Counted from the first letter of the stretch, positions 49,114-60,452 are shown. The stretch: DNA of 64,000 nt from Sipunculus nudus (GCA_026874595.1 CM049320.1:19477714-19541713), one strand, 5' to 3'. A program made the numbers and translations. The notes: a model not told the origin generated them from the letters alone.

Positions 49114-51298
49114 CCCTTTAAATATAAATCAGTGGAAGCGGGACTCCCCGACATGTTTTTAAAGTAAGTTAAAGCTGTTTTGAGCGGATATCGGCACATT
49201 TTTGTGTAAATAGGAATTGACAGAATTGACTTATATTTCTTTCACCTAAAGTAAATGTCAGTCTATTGATATATGCCGCAAACAAGCATGCTGCCTGAGG
49301 CAAACTGATAAAAAAAGTGTTTAATTCTACTCACTTCTTTCACTGATAGGTCTACTCCTGACCTCCTCCAACTTTTCTGTAAAATCGAAAGAAAAACTTC
49401 ATAGCACAGTATGACGTATAACTATGTTTATTAGCGGATTCAAAAATTGCACTTGCAGTTAATTTTTCAATGCACAAACTGTTGTAGTTTTATAGTTTCA
49501 CTTTTCTTCTTCTTCTTATTTTTATTATTGTTATTATTAGTAGTAGTAGTAGTTGTGGTATATCATGTGTTTTATTTTTACATATACACTCTTATAGCGG
49601 TCTAACACTCCTTTGAAAATCGGCCGCTCTTTCGGGAACGTTTCTGCCTTAACACTTCCATCAAGAATGTGGACTGGCCGTGAGACGTAAGCTTCACAGG
49701 TGTAATAGTTCGTTTTTTCATTGTACCATCATATGACAGGGTTAACCTGGGGCACTACTGTTTAAACATACTGACATGCCCCAGGGCAATTCTGAACAAT
49801 TTTGACCGTAGTTGAAAATGTAGAATTCACAAATCAATTTATTCTAAGGCAGAATTCGAGCAAACTTTTAAACGTAGCATTAAGTTATATCTTACAATAT
49901 CAGTTTAGTTACCCAACACACACCGGAAACCTGGCGTTAGCCATCTCTATTTCACATTTCTTAATAAAAATTTTAAGGGTCTCATAAATATTCAATAAGC
50001 CCTTAGCTTCACCCGCAGCAAGATACATCTCACCTACCACAGTGGGATTCAACCATCACTTCATGCCTTTGCTTATGTTTGTTTATTACTTTAATTTATG
50101 GTATCTTATCGGACTTTATTTTGCATACATTTCTCTGCGGCAATTTCATTCCGGAACCGAAGGAGGTATGCACTGTATGAGTGATGCCCTTTGTTGAAAG
50201 TAACCCACCTCTCAGCCACCTGGCGACATGCTTATGATCATACTCATCAAGACAACTGAGGAATTTCTCGAAGTCTTCCTCGTTTTGGTTTTTCAATAAA
50301 TGGCCAACCATGGCCGTTGCCTGTTCTTGATTTGAAATGTTAAGTTCCTGCAAAAACAAAACTGAGAAAAGTGACCCATGAATCATGACGTTCAGTTGAC
50401 TGACATGACACAATAGTCTGACATAATATTCAAATTATGTTATCATAATACTCAATTTATCATGTTAAAAACCGAGTTGAGAATAACTTTCACATGTAAT
50501 CTTTGACCTCCTGACACCATATTCTACTGGATTCTTCCTTTAGTAATGGGTCACACATATATACGTGATCTGAGTATGATTGATGCTAAGGCAGTCACAA
50601 ATGGTATCTCCATACAGAGGCGGATCCAGGATTAAGGAAAAATGAACCAGGAGGACTAATGATAAAACCTACAAAAAGGACCCCCGGTGCAGAAAATGTC
50701 TAAAGCTCTAAAAAACGGTTGCGACCTCATGCACCAGCTCCCCCCCCCCCCCCCCCCCCCCGACCCAAAATTCAGTATGTTGTATCCACAAGCAATTGGT
50801 ACCATAACATTGATAAATGAATCAATCATTCAATCCTTAGAGGGGTTATTTATCTGAACACAGAACTGGAGGTATTCCTCCAAAAGACCTTGATTGATTG
50901 GTAACTCTATGGTGCAATTTGAATACAATTTAGCAATCCAAACTGAGAAACAAATATAGGATAATTTTCAAATAGGTTACTGAAACCTGATTCGATTGGG
51001 CTTGTCCTGTAGTGATAGGTCATATAGTCAAAGTCTGAATTGCTGCAAAGGTGATCATGACAGGTTACGTTACCGATTGGAAGCCGTCACGAAACACCGG
51101 AAAAGGAATATCGTAAAATGTCGACCTCGAGAATATGGTGCTAGCGAGAATAGTTACCCTGATCCGTTCAACCTGCTGTTGACCAATCAGCTCCGCCTCC
51201 TGCATCCCAATCCATTGCAATGTCCCTCGTACATCTATTTGTTGCACAAGTCTCCCCTGATGTTCTTCCAGTGCGATTAAATGTGCTGGCTTATCCAT
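37142..51298 (-). CDS. CARD-containing initiator-type caspase (nine exons, 406 aa)
   Basis: Nine minus-strand exons join at matching phases to 407 codons including the stop. Exons 1-2 code a CARD (residues about 1-93), ending in EDFEKFLSCLDEYDHKHVAR and WL, the recruitment domain by which initiator caspases bind adaptor platforms. A short linker (exons 3-4) leads to the large subunit: VLIINYTKT, the catalytic histidine in MAHGG and the catalytic cysteine in FIIQACRG. Exon 7 is the inter-subunit linker with candidate self-cleavage aspartates (EMETDSDGVQ). Exons 7-9 form the small subunit: FSDYLFAFSTQP, HVSYRDTATGSPYLQELD and a C-terminal FFYIYPEHL. Expected role: cytosolic cysteine protease cutting after aspartate in apoptosis or immune signalling, of the caspase-2/-9 architecture. 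The SWR pocket motif reads SYR. A paralogue lies to the right at 60453-61433. Confidence 0.93.
37275..38930. other. caspase A intron 8, left part, no other gene recognised
   Basis: AT-rich intron sequence (intron 37271-39642) without a supported exon on either strand. Confidence 0.5.
38935..39425. repeat. tandem ~75-125-bp repeat with AGGTCA half-sites
   Basis: Repeated blocks GAAGATCAAGGACAAGGTCA, CTTCAAAAGTTA and GGTTTCAA/ACTCC recur at least four times. The plus strand carries several AAGGTCA direct half-sites. It lies in caspase A intron 8, about 220 bp from exon 8. Confidence 0.7.
39643..39752 (-). CDS. Caspase A, exon 8 (small subunit)
   Basis: Acceptor TCCCTAG, donor GTATGT, phase 1 to 0. 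HVSYRDTATGSPYLQELDHV then FREESRTMHVVDMLTV, the substrate-pocket segment. A 5.9-kb repeat-filled intron separates it from exon 7. Confidence 0.93.
41280..41317. repeat. (TAA)n microsatellite
   Basis: About 12 TAA units. Confidence 0.95.
41490..42030 (-). mobile_element. dispersed repeat R1, copy 2
   Basis: Inverted relative to 26055-26860 and similar through nearly its whole length, for example GGCAGCGTGAAATGTCTAG and GGAATGAATAAAGAAG on the minus strand. Nested in caspase A intron 7. Confidence 0.65.
42880..44930. repeat. rearranged large inverted repeat (A-B ... A'-B')
   Basis: 42880-43045 is similar to the reverse complement of 44460-44670 (AGTGAAATATCATAATTGTT, TCTATAAAGATATC and others). 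43046-43190 is similar to the reverse complement of 44790-44930 (GTCAAACTGAAGAGCTTTAT). The order is A, B, then A', B' rather than a simple B'-A' palindrome. About 120 bp at 44030-44145 is directly repeated at 44668-44785 (AGCTCGACCTACTGTATTTG). Non-coding. Confidence 0.75.
45658..45786 (-). CDS. Caspase A, exon 7 (inter-subunit linker, small subunit start)
   Basis: Acceptor CCACAG, donor GTATGT, phase 1 to 1. KDDVGEFVEPAEMETDSDGV linker, then VPSFSDYLFAFSTQP, where the small subunit begins. Confidence 0.9.
46135..46296 (+). mobile_element. decayed tRNA-derived SINE, family 1
   Basis: GGGTTCGATTCAATTG stands for box B. The core is shortened, then GACTACCGTGCGCCACCATC and AGTTATTATAGCTA follow as in the copy at 51711. 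Lies in caspase A intron 6. Confidence 0.65.
46351..46585 (-). CDS. Caspase A, exon 6 (catalytic His and Cys)
   Basis: Acceptor TTTTGCAG, donor GTAATG, phase 0 to 1. SVFVLIMAHGG holds the catalytic histidine and IFIIQACRG the catalytic cysteine pentapeptide. Confidence 0.96.
47013..47195 (-). CDS. Caspase A, exon 5 (large subunit start)
   Basis: 61 codons, phase 0 to 0, donor GTAGGT. VYDIDREAKGKVLIINYTKT and HDIEKMRRMFRDSGFNEVDV, the first strand and helix of the caspase large subunit. Confidence 0.9.
47438..48708 (+). mobile_element. half-site-rich repeat R3, copy 2
   Basis: Starts GGGACCCATGGGTCTCGACG and ends with ACAGTCAGCTGAGCTAAAAA. Contains TGTGACCTTGACCTTTG strings, a G-tract at about 48455 and a CGGCCGGACGGCCGGACGG block. 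Nearly collinear with 62510-63850. Lies in caspase A intron 4. Confidence 0.75.
48884..48996 (-). CDS. Caspase A, exon 4 (prodomain linker)
   Basis: Acceptor TGCTATAG, strong donor GTAAGT, phase 1 to 0. TECDVLVLPSNHNVGNYPET to VINPNR, linker between CARD and protease domain. Confidence 0.75.
49046..49106. repeat. (AT)n microsatellite
   Basis: About 60 bp AT in caspase A intron 3. Confidence 0.97.
49335..49376 (-). CDS. Caspase A, exon 3 (linker)
   Basis: 42-bp exon with acceptor TTTTACAG and donor GTGAGT, phase 1 to 1, coding EKLEEVRSRPISER. Too short to stand alone; supported by both splice sites and phase. Confidence 0.7.
49500..49556. repeat. (TTC)n/(TTA)n/(TAG)n trinucleotide tract
   Basis: Short mixed triplet repeats in caspase A intron 2. 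Confidence 0.85.
50209..50347 (-). CDS. Caspase A, exon 2 (CARD, second half)
   Basis: Acceptor TTTTTGCAG, donor GTGGGT, phase 0 to 1. ELNISNQEQATAMVGHLLKN then EDFEKFLSCLDEYDHKHVAR, CARD helices 3-6. A repeat R3 fragment begins about 20 bp upstream of this acceptor. Confidence 0.9.
50368..50605 (+). mobile_element. half-site-rich repeat R3, 5' fragment
   Basis: GTGACCCATGAATCATGACG start as in the full copies, then TTTGACCTCCTGACACC. Truncated after about 240 bp, next to a MITE. Confidence 0.5.
50615..50765 (+). mobile_element. GCGGATCC-ended MITE, copy 3
   Basis: CAGAGGCGGATCCAGGATTA start and a GC-rich body with a 22-bp C run at about 50740. The right end is not clear, so it is probably truncated. 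In caspase A intron 1. Confidence 0.6.
51158..51298 (-). CDS. Caspase A, exon 1 (CARD, first half)
   Basis: 47 codons from MDKPAHLIALEEHQGRLVQQ to QQQVERIR; donor GTAACT, phase 0. The ATG is the first in frame. The IDVRGTLQWI helix fits CARD helix 1-2. Confidence 0.85.
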
Positions 51299-51710
51299 AA
51301 TGCCTCAGTAACTGCAATGATATACGCACCACAGTCTCAATATCCTGGCATTTTGTTCATATATTTATAACTGAAATTTCCTTCACATCATACACTTACT
51401 CAGTATGGTATATGTCTTATAATGTCAATCTATTGATCTAATTCATACAATGACATTTTCCCCCCTGCTTTCCGGAATGGGGGGCATTGATTTGGGTGTG
51501 TCTGTTTGTTTGTCTAGCTGTCCTTCTGTCTGTCTGTTCTTCTGTCTGCCCGTCCATCAGTTTTCGTTTCCGTGTGATAAGTTTCCCCAATATTATCCGA
51601 TTTCCTTCAAATCTGGGTCAGTGATTGCTCTCATGCTTATCTTGGAAGGGTTTTGGTGTGTGGTCTGATAAGCAAATGATACAATGGGATATTTAATTAG
51701 TGAAAAGATG

Positions 51711-51960
51711 GGGCCTGGACAGCTGAGTAGTAAAACGCTCGGCCTTCCCCCGTGGCGACCCGGGTTCGATTCCCGGCGTGGCTATAAGAGTGAGCTGAAG
51801 TGCCCGTCATAGGTCGGTGGTTTTCTCCGGGTACTCCGGTTTCCTCCACTATAACCGACTACCGAGCGCCAACATCCGAGCCATGGAGAGGGCCTCGTTT
51901 AGTTATTATAGCTAGTTTTACAATCCATGTAAAATAAATAAAGTATATATTATATAATTA
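51711..51960 (+). mobile_element. tRNA-derived SINE, family 1, best-preserved copy
   Basis: Head GGGCCTGGACAGCTGAGTAG with box B GGGTTCGATTCCCGG, conserved core GTGGTTTTCTCCGGGTACTC then CGGTTTCCTCC, then AACATCCGAGCCATGGAGAG and a tail ending AAATAAATAAAG. Cores of this TTTTCTCCGGG type recur in SINEs of many aquatic animals. Naming the superfamily would need a database search. Confidence 0.88.
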
Positions 51961-52499
51961 ATCAGCATACTTAGTGTCACTAATCACAAACAGGTATCGC
52001 TAGCGGAGGACATAAATTCCTTTAATTTTCTTGTTCCTTATAAAAATACCCCTGTCAGTCACAGTATCTTCCAGTTATAGGCAAGTAATATTTAACGTTC
52101 TGTTTAAATGTGTCTATATTCACGTCAATCAGCGAAACAAAACACAGTTCATGATTTATTTTTCATCTTGACCTTTTAAAACTGACTTAAACCATAAAAT
52201 GCGATAAACAGTTCAACCAAAAAAAAATCAGCAAAACTATCCATATTCTCATTTGTTGCCCGATACTTAAGACTGGGAACTCATAACTCAACTAAAATAC
52301 GTTCTTATGTTAAAAAAAACTGACGACAAAGTAATTGTAGGCATTTAATTTCACTATATCCTTCAAATTTTCCTTTATTACATGAGTAAAATGCATATTT
52401 CACAAAGACGTATGATTTAACGAAACAGCCTATAACATGAAACCATAGGCCAAAATATACCGGCCATGAAAATTATACCCATTTGAAAAACTAAAGCTT

Positions 52500-53335
52500 T
52501 GGCAACCAAGTGTTTCTGAAACCACTTTCTAGGGGTACTGTCTGAAATCATGTTCTTTCACATAGCTCACACAATATAGGTCACAGTGTCCTTGTTTTTG
52601 ATGTCCAAGGAGACATTACAATAACCTCCCTTTACATTAAGGAAGAGATTTCTATATTGAAGAGTCAAGCTTTGTTATTATTTTTTCTCCTACAACTCGC
52701 AGAACATGGGTCACGGTGACCTAATGTCATGTTTCCAAGGACATTTATCCAGGACCTCCCTGATTTTCATATGAGAAGATTCTAGGCCAGATGGGTTAAA
52801 ATTGTACCCCGTCTGACTCGCTGGGTGCTCAAAAATCATGTTTTCGGCCAGTAGCTCACAGAATATAGGTCACCATGACCTAATATCACGTTTCCGGGGA
52901 CATTTACCCTGGACCCCCCTTAATGGATTTTGCCCTGTTAACGTCCGGTTGTGCTTCATTAGGTATCAAAAATAGAGGAAAAATACGTAAAAATTTGGAA
53001 AAAAATACATGCGGCGCCACCCGTCTCAAGAAACTAATGAAATACTCCATGATGAATATGCAAAGCAATATTCATTGCGATCCATACTTTATTTACTGAG
53101 ATTAGTAGGCGTGTCATTTTTTTTTTTTTTTTAATTATTATTTTGGAGGTTATTTACGAGCCCCATACCTCGGAGGATATAGGTCGCTTTGACATAATTT
53201 CACGTTTCCTGGGAGATTTTTATAAACCTACCAGAATGTTCACTTAGAAGTTTCTAGGGTCGAGTCAGCGGTTACGATTTGTGCCCTATTAACGGCCGGC
53301 CGGCCGGAGAGTGATCGCTATAGTAAGACTGTTGC
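52500..53335 (+). mobile_element. half-site-rich repeat R3, 3' part with tandem ~180-bp units
   Basis: Three to four units around the string ATATAGGTCACNNTGACCTA (for example AACATGGGTCACGGTGACCT at about 52705), then GGCGCCACC, TCGGAGGATATAGGTCGC and GGCCGGCCGGCCGG, as at 48330-48650. No coding sequence. Confidence 0.65.
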
Positions 53336-53339
53336 ATCG

Positions 53340-56145
53340 AAAAATTAAGTATCAGACACAGTGTGCTACGTGCTGACCAGGGGGAAATCCAACGGTCATT
53401 TCAGCGTCGCGCGACCGGCTTTTGGATCAGGTTTATAACCATAGCTCGTATTATTCAATAAAGCCAGTATATCTATCAGAATAAACAGGCTATGCGAGTA
53501 CTTACCACAGACCTGCTGTGTGCTTCATTAAGCCTGTATCGCTCTGTTTGCTATGTTGAAGTAGCTAAACTACGAAAAGTCTGGCTGCCATGTTAGTTGT
53601 TACATCCTTGTGTGGATTACCTAACACGTGACAGTGTGCGTAGGGCCTAACTAAATCAGGTCATGATATTCCAAATATAGCAATAAGGCTAAGACCTACA
53701 CCGTTTTCAAGCTATCCGTAACTAGCTATCCTGAACTAAGGTTTGCCATACCGCCGGATAGCGTTTAAGAGCTCTGTTCCAGGGGCCCCCGCTTGTTTTC
53801 ACGGGCATGATAATTTTATAAGTGACCACACAGATGCCACCTGTAGCGTTATTTGTAAATTACCCAAAAGCGTAGGAGCCGGCGGTTGGGGGGGGGGGGG
53901 GGGTTGTAAGAAGGGGCGTTTAACCCCAACACAGAAGTTGGGGGGGGGGGGGCAATGGTATAGTTTTGCCTCCCTCAAAAATTATTCCAGTCCTAAATTT
54001 TAATAGTGTTAAATTAGCTGAAATATTAATATATAATTTATATTTTCCCTTTAACATTTTGCATCCATGGGCTCTTGGCCTCCAAGCTTTACAGGAAATT
54101 GCCTACGTAGCCTACATAATGAATTTTAACATTTTCCATACCGTGTGAGGGGGTCTCCCACACCATCCGCCTACTGGCTTTTCCCACGGATTTCCTACTG
54201 ATTCTGTTCTTGTATCCTTCTAAAGAGATTTCCTATACAATTTTTTTTTAGGATATGACCCTGTTTACAGGGAAATTTATATATTTATGTGTGTGTGTGA
54301 TGTGTTTATGTGAACGCCCTTATCTTACAACCCTGGGCCCCCTGAAAATGTATTTGCCCCCTTATGAAAATGATATGTTCCCACGCCTGTGTTACTGATA
54401 CTGACCAGGGGAGCAAGGGGACATTCAGTTTGGGTCATCAGATAATGCGGCTTAATTAGACATATTTATAGAGACTGGTGTTAATCTTAAGTAAGGCCGC
54501 AATTCATGTTGATTGGAGAATATAAGAACGATGCATTATAAAAGGTGTGATCAAAATAAAACATTTATGATCTGAGCTTTAGTTAATTTATCTCCATATA
54601 CAATGTTTCAATTGGTGAAATGTCATATGCCTGGATGCCGGTAGGCTATTTAATGTTACCTTAACCAGAACTTTGAATGTCGTGATCAACCACGAGATTT
54701 CAAATAAACCACACTACCTCATGATATAGGCCTACCATATTCTGTCGTTTACATGCAGATAAATACACATATACTTTCACCATAAAAATACCCAGATACA
54801 ATTTATCCTAATACACTTGTTATTTTATGCCAGTGAAGAGAGATTGATCGCCTATTTAATTAAATATCTTGCACAAAATCATTTGCAAAAGTAATGACCA
54901 AAAGACCAAACTTTATATTTTATTTATGCGAAAGCTGATAAGTGCATTTAATATATACTTGTGCCTAACTCTGGTTCTTATCAGTTCAAGTTTCTCTTTA
55001 TTCTTTCCCACCCATGATGCGTCAGGTCTTAATCCAATATACTTTACACCCCCTAATATAAAAAATATAAATAAAAAAATTAGCGTGTCCTAAGTATTAT
55101 TATGAAAAAGCAAACATTTATACCTTTATGTCGAATTTTTTTTGCCATGGACCAGGGCCAAACAACCGTATGAGAAAAAAAAATGATAAAAAGCGATATT
55201 TCTGTAGTTTAATTTCAGTCACTTGATGAAGCGATGTAGCCCTGCCTGGGCTTTAGTGTATTTACGTTAACTACTAAAGTGCTTAAAATAAAACGTGATT
55301 CCATGTACCGATAGACGTAACTCAGTACCAGCTCTTATCACTAAAGCCTTGTAAAGTCCGTATGGTGACTCCCTGATATTTGCATATTGGGCGTCACAAG
55401 GCTACTGACGATTCCCTCGCATTTGCATATCAGGCCGTCACGCCTCCTGTGAATGGCATCGTTGCTATGAGGACGCTAGCAGCAGTCCCAGAAAGTCCAT
55501 ACATTGACCTTCGTATCCTATGATATATCTCTGCTGTCGAACACTATGGTCCATGAGCCAAATGTAAGTGCATTGTAGACACTCTCGCATCAATTTTGTT
55601 CTGTGTATATGTATTTTTTAATTTTCAAGTTACACTTGAAAGTCTTGCCCCTGTTAAGTTGCCAACACGCTGATCGCCGTGATCGTTTCAGCCAGCTGGT
55701 ACATGAATTACAGTTGACTGCGTTCGTCGCGTGTGGACCTGAATATCTCACGCTGATTGGCTGAGCTAGAGATACATTTTTTAAACCGGCCTGCTTTGAA
55801 AAACGATGGTCTGATAAACCGTGACACACTGACTCACTGAGGCTGAGGGATATAGTGTTGAAAGTCTTGCCGTACTCAAAATAGCCGAATACCTAAAAAT
55901 ATTCAGACTGATTAAATGGAAATATAAATAGCAAGCTAGAAGCCCATAATAGGCGATTACTGGATTTATCATGTTGATTTTGAAAAATAAAGATTCTGGA
56001 AACGACCACTATAATTACTCCCTACGGTACTGGGAAAGACCTTAGTTCAGCGAGGCGGTGATGTATGGCGCTCACTGTCCGGTACCGCCCAAGTTTACCA
56101 GTCGATGAAATAAGAGGGTCAGAGACTGATAATTAGTTAAAAGTG
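53340..56145. other. no gene recognised, contains two poly-G tracts
   Basis: G runs at about 53888-53903 and 53940-53952 sit in sequence resembling decayed MITE interiors. The remainder is AT-rich with no supported exon. The frame at 55590-55829 (minus) is open but has no family motif. Confidence 0.4.
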
Positions 56146-56149
56146 ACCG

Positions 56150-56262
56150 AGTGGCAGTACTGACACTAAGTGCAATACAGTGTGAGAACGTTTGATTTCT
56201 CTGTCAGAGGCAACCATTAAAAGCCATTTCATTGACTGGGCCAGTCTAGAAGCGATGCGGCA
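56150..56262 (+). repeat. inverted repeat R4, left arm
   Basis: GTGGCAGTACTGACACTAAG, AACGTTTGATTTCTCTGTCA and TGACTGGGCCAGTCTAG match, inverted, the segment at 59155-59285. Confidence 0.75.
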
Positions 56263-56374
56263 AAGCCGGCGGTATTGACCCAGATCTATAACATACCTTC
56301 ATATATCATGCTCTGTTGTGAACAAAGAGCGCTATGTGACCGCGAAGGAAAGACTGCATTCCCACAGATTATTT

Positions 56375-56419
56375 CTACTTATATATATATATATTTCTAT
56401 TTTATTCTACTTTAGATAT

Positions 56420-56491
<72 letters not shown>
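56375..56491. repeat. (AT)n microsatellite
   Basis: Two AT blocks separated by about 40 bp. Confidence 0.97.
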
Positions 56492-56495
<4 letters not shown>

Positions 56496-56499
56496 TAAA

Positions 56500-57230
56500 T
56501 AATTGTATGTGACAGAAAGAGAGGTAACAATGACTCTGAAGCCCTATCACTACTACCCTAATAATGTATAATCGTGAAGTTAGTAGTAGCGCACCTCACA
56601 TACCCATCTATAGTGAATATGGGGCCACCTATATATATATACATACATATACAGTTTAAATGCTCTTCATGATGACACCTGTGTCCATTTTAGATGAATA
56701 AGGTCAGGAGGTCACCAAACACTGAAATAATCATTTCGGTTGATTTGCCTAGTAAAAAGTGGCTCCTATAGTTCCAGAGATACCATATTTGACACTCTTC
56801 AAGATGGCTAACGCGGCCTTGTTTTGGTGTCAAGACTGTCAGAAAGGCATTATAACTCTAAAGTAACCATCTCAGATGATTTGTGATGACAGAGTAACAA
56901 GAAAATGATTCCTCGTTTGTATTTCTGGGCCAGTTCTTGTCAAAGATAAAATACTTTCTGTTTTCCAAGATGATGTCAGCGGCCATGATGAAAAACTGTA
57001 TCCTTCCACCAGAGGTTGTTTCTATTCAAACGAACCTGTTCCTTTTGAGAATTGACTACTTGTCTCAACTGTCAACATTCAAAATCATGCAAACGTTGAT
57101 ACATATAACATAAACTCCTTTTTTGTTAAATTCTGTGCATGCTTACATGGCTACAATAAAATAGTCCTAATGTCATAAGATTTCGATGGAGCAGAAACAA
57201 AGAGGGAGAAAAATTCGACCTATTATTTAC
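56500..57230. other. no gene recognised
   Basis: No coding evidence. Text such as GGTCAGGAGGTCACC and AAGATGGCTAACGCGG is reminiscent of repeat R3-like families but too diverged to assign. Confidence 0.35.
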
Positions 57231-57234
57231 TAAG

Positions 57235-57540
57235 AGTACAGGTCCGTCGCCCAGAAGCCGAGAATCTCTGGGGCCTGGTGTCGCCTGGGCCGAGAATCGA
57301 TGGGACCAAGTGTGTCTGGGGCCATGGGGCCATGATCGTCCATCTCTGGGACCCCCGAAAGGCGCACAAATTTGTGCGTGAAGCACGACAATTGGGGACA
57401 GTCTCCCCATTATGAAGCCTGCACAGCGCTCTCCCTGGCTGGGGGCCCCGACCCTTGAAAAATCTCACAGCCTCTGAGATTCGAGCTCTCGATCTCCCGG
57501 GTTTGAGTCCTGTGCTCTACCCCTGGGCCACAGAAGCCGG
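57235..57540 (-). mobile_element. tRNA-derived SINE, family 2, copy 2
   Basis: Minus strand: ACCGGCTTCTGTGGCCCAGG, GGTAGAGCACAGGACTCAAA, then CCCAGCCAGGGAGAGCGCTG and GGGGAGACTGTCCCCAATTG. Same block order as 9748-9980. Two overlapping frames here are by-products of GC-rich SINE sequence. Confidence 0.7.
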
Positions 57541-57544
57541 TTCT

Positions 57545-59150
57545 CATTCTTTTCCTTTACATCGATCACTGACACAGTAAAGAGTATGATGTGAATATAA
57601 TAACAGACTCAACTTCATCACATTATCACATTATTTATTTTGCATATATATCACCATTATAAGTATATATCAAGTAGCATGAGCCACCATCATGGTCCCT
57701 ACATCTTACTTTTTTAAAATACTTTTAAAGTACATCTTACTCTTAATCTCTTTTTTAAAGCAACTTCTAAGGTTTGTGTGGTTAGAATTAAAATCAGGCT
57801 GCGATTGCGAGATTTCTGCTTAAAAGGACAGTCTAAACCTTACAGTGTAAACAGGAGTTCATACTTTTTTATATCAAAAAAAGTTTATTTTCTCAAAAAA
57901 TACTGGCATTGAGATATTTAATTATTTATGAAAATATATGAATAAACGTTCATGTACCTATTCATGTACCTATTCTGTAAGTACAAAATATGTGTGTGAA
58001 ATATGTTTATTTCTACTTACAAAGCTTGGAACAAACACCATGAAAATATTTATGATAATATGTGAGTAAACACTGCATCATATTCCTTTCTAATTAGCTA
58101 TAAATATAAATAGGTGAAATATGTTTTTTTTTACGTAGAGATCTTATAACTAACACTTAATAAATAATATGTGGTAGGTAAATACTACGCTCTTTACACA
58201 ACGCTTTAACTATAGGCCTACTTCCTATATGGTAAGCGCTGTTTGTTATGACCTCGTATCCTGAATTGCTACACCAGAGGGGAGCACTGTATTTTTTGTC
58301 CAATCAGATGAGACCTTGTGCTGGAAGACACGGCCAAGCGAGGAATACACGGAGCCAATCATGTTCATTATTTTTTGAATGACAGTTCATCGCCACTGTA
58401 ACCGTCTGTACAGGCCACAGGCTCAGAGAGAATTGCCGCAGACGTGGTTTGCCTAGGGCACACAGGATGCCCGGTCGGGAGCTGTAATTCAAACGAAACG
58501 TAACAACAAAGGCTGCGTGCATACCTCGCTGGCTGGTTTCAGTTCTGCAGACACCAGGCACATGGCTACGCTAACACAGTCATACTGTCAGAATCGAATC
58601 GGTCGATGATGCGAGAATGCAGAGGGAGCAGTTGAAATTCGAACGTAAACGGCTCTTGAAGCGCAGCTATGGGCGGAGCCAGGATGCCTGTCGAGTGGTT
58701 GTTTATTGGCATCTGGTTGGCTGCTTGTCACATCATGCATACGCACGTTTTGTTCAGCGGACAACGAACCGCCATCTGGTGTCTAAATATATCATAAACG
58801 GCCAAAGCTGGCCGCGTGAAAATCAGTTGCTTCTTTAAAAGAGTAAGATTTCCGCTGCTTTGGGAGCGTAGGTAAATACAGAATAACGTTAATACTGTCG
58901 TGTGTGATTTGGAGAACTGGCACACCTGCTCAGTTGAATAGCAAATCTAAAACCCAGAGGGTCTGAAATACCCAAAATCTTTTCTGATACTGCTCGTGAA
59001 TGAAACACCATAAAAACAATCCAACGTAAATGAAAACAGGTATTTGAAACACATGAAAAACCGCCTGCAGTCGCTGGGTGTGTATTAGTCCCAAGAGCTG
59101 AGTCATACCATCAATGTATCTCACCACCTCGGCTGAGATTCGAGCACGAT
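57545..59150. other. no gene recognised
   Basis: 58300-58800 is more GC- and CpG-rich than its surroundings and could be regulatory, but I see no exon or motif to anchor a gene. Confidence 0.35.
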
Positions 59151-59154
59151 CTAC

Positions 59155-59285
59155 TAGACTGGCCCAGTCCATGAAATGGTTAAGACTTATTTGATGCCTG
59201 ACAGAGAAATCAAACGTTCGTGTTACAAACGTTCGTGTTTTAAACGTTCGTGTAACGCTTAGTGTCGGTACTGCCACCTTGCGGT
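59155..59285 (-). repeat. inverted repeat R4, right arm
   Basis: Inverted match to 56150-56262, with an inserted triplication of AAACGTTCGTGT at 59214-59256 that the left arm has only once. Confidence 0.75.
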
Positions 59286-60039
59286 AAATTATATATCTAT
59301 TTACCACCCTGGCATAAGAGCCAACACGGAGCTACATGTATCGGTCGATGGAATCACGTATTATTTACGCATTTAGTAGCAAACAAAAATACTAACGCCT
59401 TGGCAGGGCTAACGAACTCATGGCGTTGATTTATTAGCTCTACTCTGAGACCACAGGGGCGGGTGGGCATAAAAAATATACACTATTCAACATACTGACT
59501 CCTTCATATGACCCACAGGTTAAAATGACAGCTCTCCTCTGGCAACCCGGCACTGCCCTGAACGATTAAGCCTCGAAGCTTAAAACGACAAGCCGCTTAC
59601 TCATACATTTTCCATAAGACTCTCCCGTTAATTTTGTAAATTTTTGTATACACGCTTTGATCGAGTGAGGTAATTTTGGGCGTTAACTGAATGTTGGTCC
59701 CGAATAGATTTGAAATAAGTTGAATATGCATCTAAATGACCACACATGAGAACACACATGGACCTTCCTGAAAGTTATACACCGTAACATAAAACATTCA
59801 CATACGATTATCTTCTTCTCTGAGGCTGGTTTGGTATCAATGTTATTTGCGTGATATATTGGCAATATTCTTGTCATTTATAAATCCATGGCCGTTGCGA
59901 CCCTTTCTTTTAGTCGGTCTGTACTTGGTTGATATGGACGTCATGATCGGATATTGTACAGTTTTCAAACACCAGGTTTGTTACAAAACACGACATATAG
60001 TGTTTTTTTTTGCATCGAATATTATGATATCTTTCTATG

Positions 60040-60310
60040 TTACATTCTAAAACCGTTTACTTACTCATGTACACAAGTGGCAAAAGCAGCTTGTACTGGG
60101 CGCTATCAGTGCCATAAACATAAACATACTGGTAGTTGTACAGCACAACTTCAGAATTCAATGTTTTTCAAGCTTCTAACCAATGTTTCTTCCATGTTTC
60201 TTCTTTCATGTTTCTTCTTCTTGTTTGGGAGTTGTCGCGCATTCTCGGGATCAGACCTCTGGTCCCGCAATCGTGTTACGGTAAACAGTCACGTTAGCTG
60301 TGTTCACTCA
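60040..60310 (+). repeat. dispersed repeat R2, copy 2
   Basis: Direct-orientation relative of 29950-30240: AAAACCGTTTACTTACTCAT, CAAGTGG, CATAAACATAAACAT, then TTGTTTGGGAGTTGTCGCG and GGTAAACAGTCACGTTAG. Confidence 0.6.
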
Positions 60311-60452
60311 CACACACAAGAACAACAAAATATATAAGTGATGATTGTAAGTCCGTGTGACTGGGTAGTTTTGCTGGAAAACTGTTGTAGTCAGTCGACA
60401 GGAACATACAGCATAATATTAAACATATACTCTCTGAAATGTCTCTGTATCT

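Noticed and set aside
57126-57468. Two overlapping minus frames of 81-94 codons
   Set aside because: They lie in the GC-rich body of a family 2 SINE; composition explains the open frames.
58304-58838. Possible gene in a GC-richer island
   Set aside because: Frames on both strands are open by composition. No signal peptide, domain or splice partner could be found.
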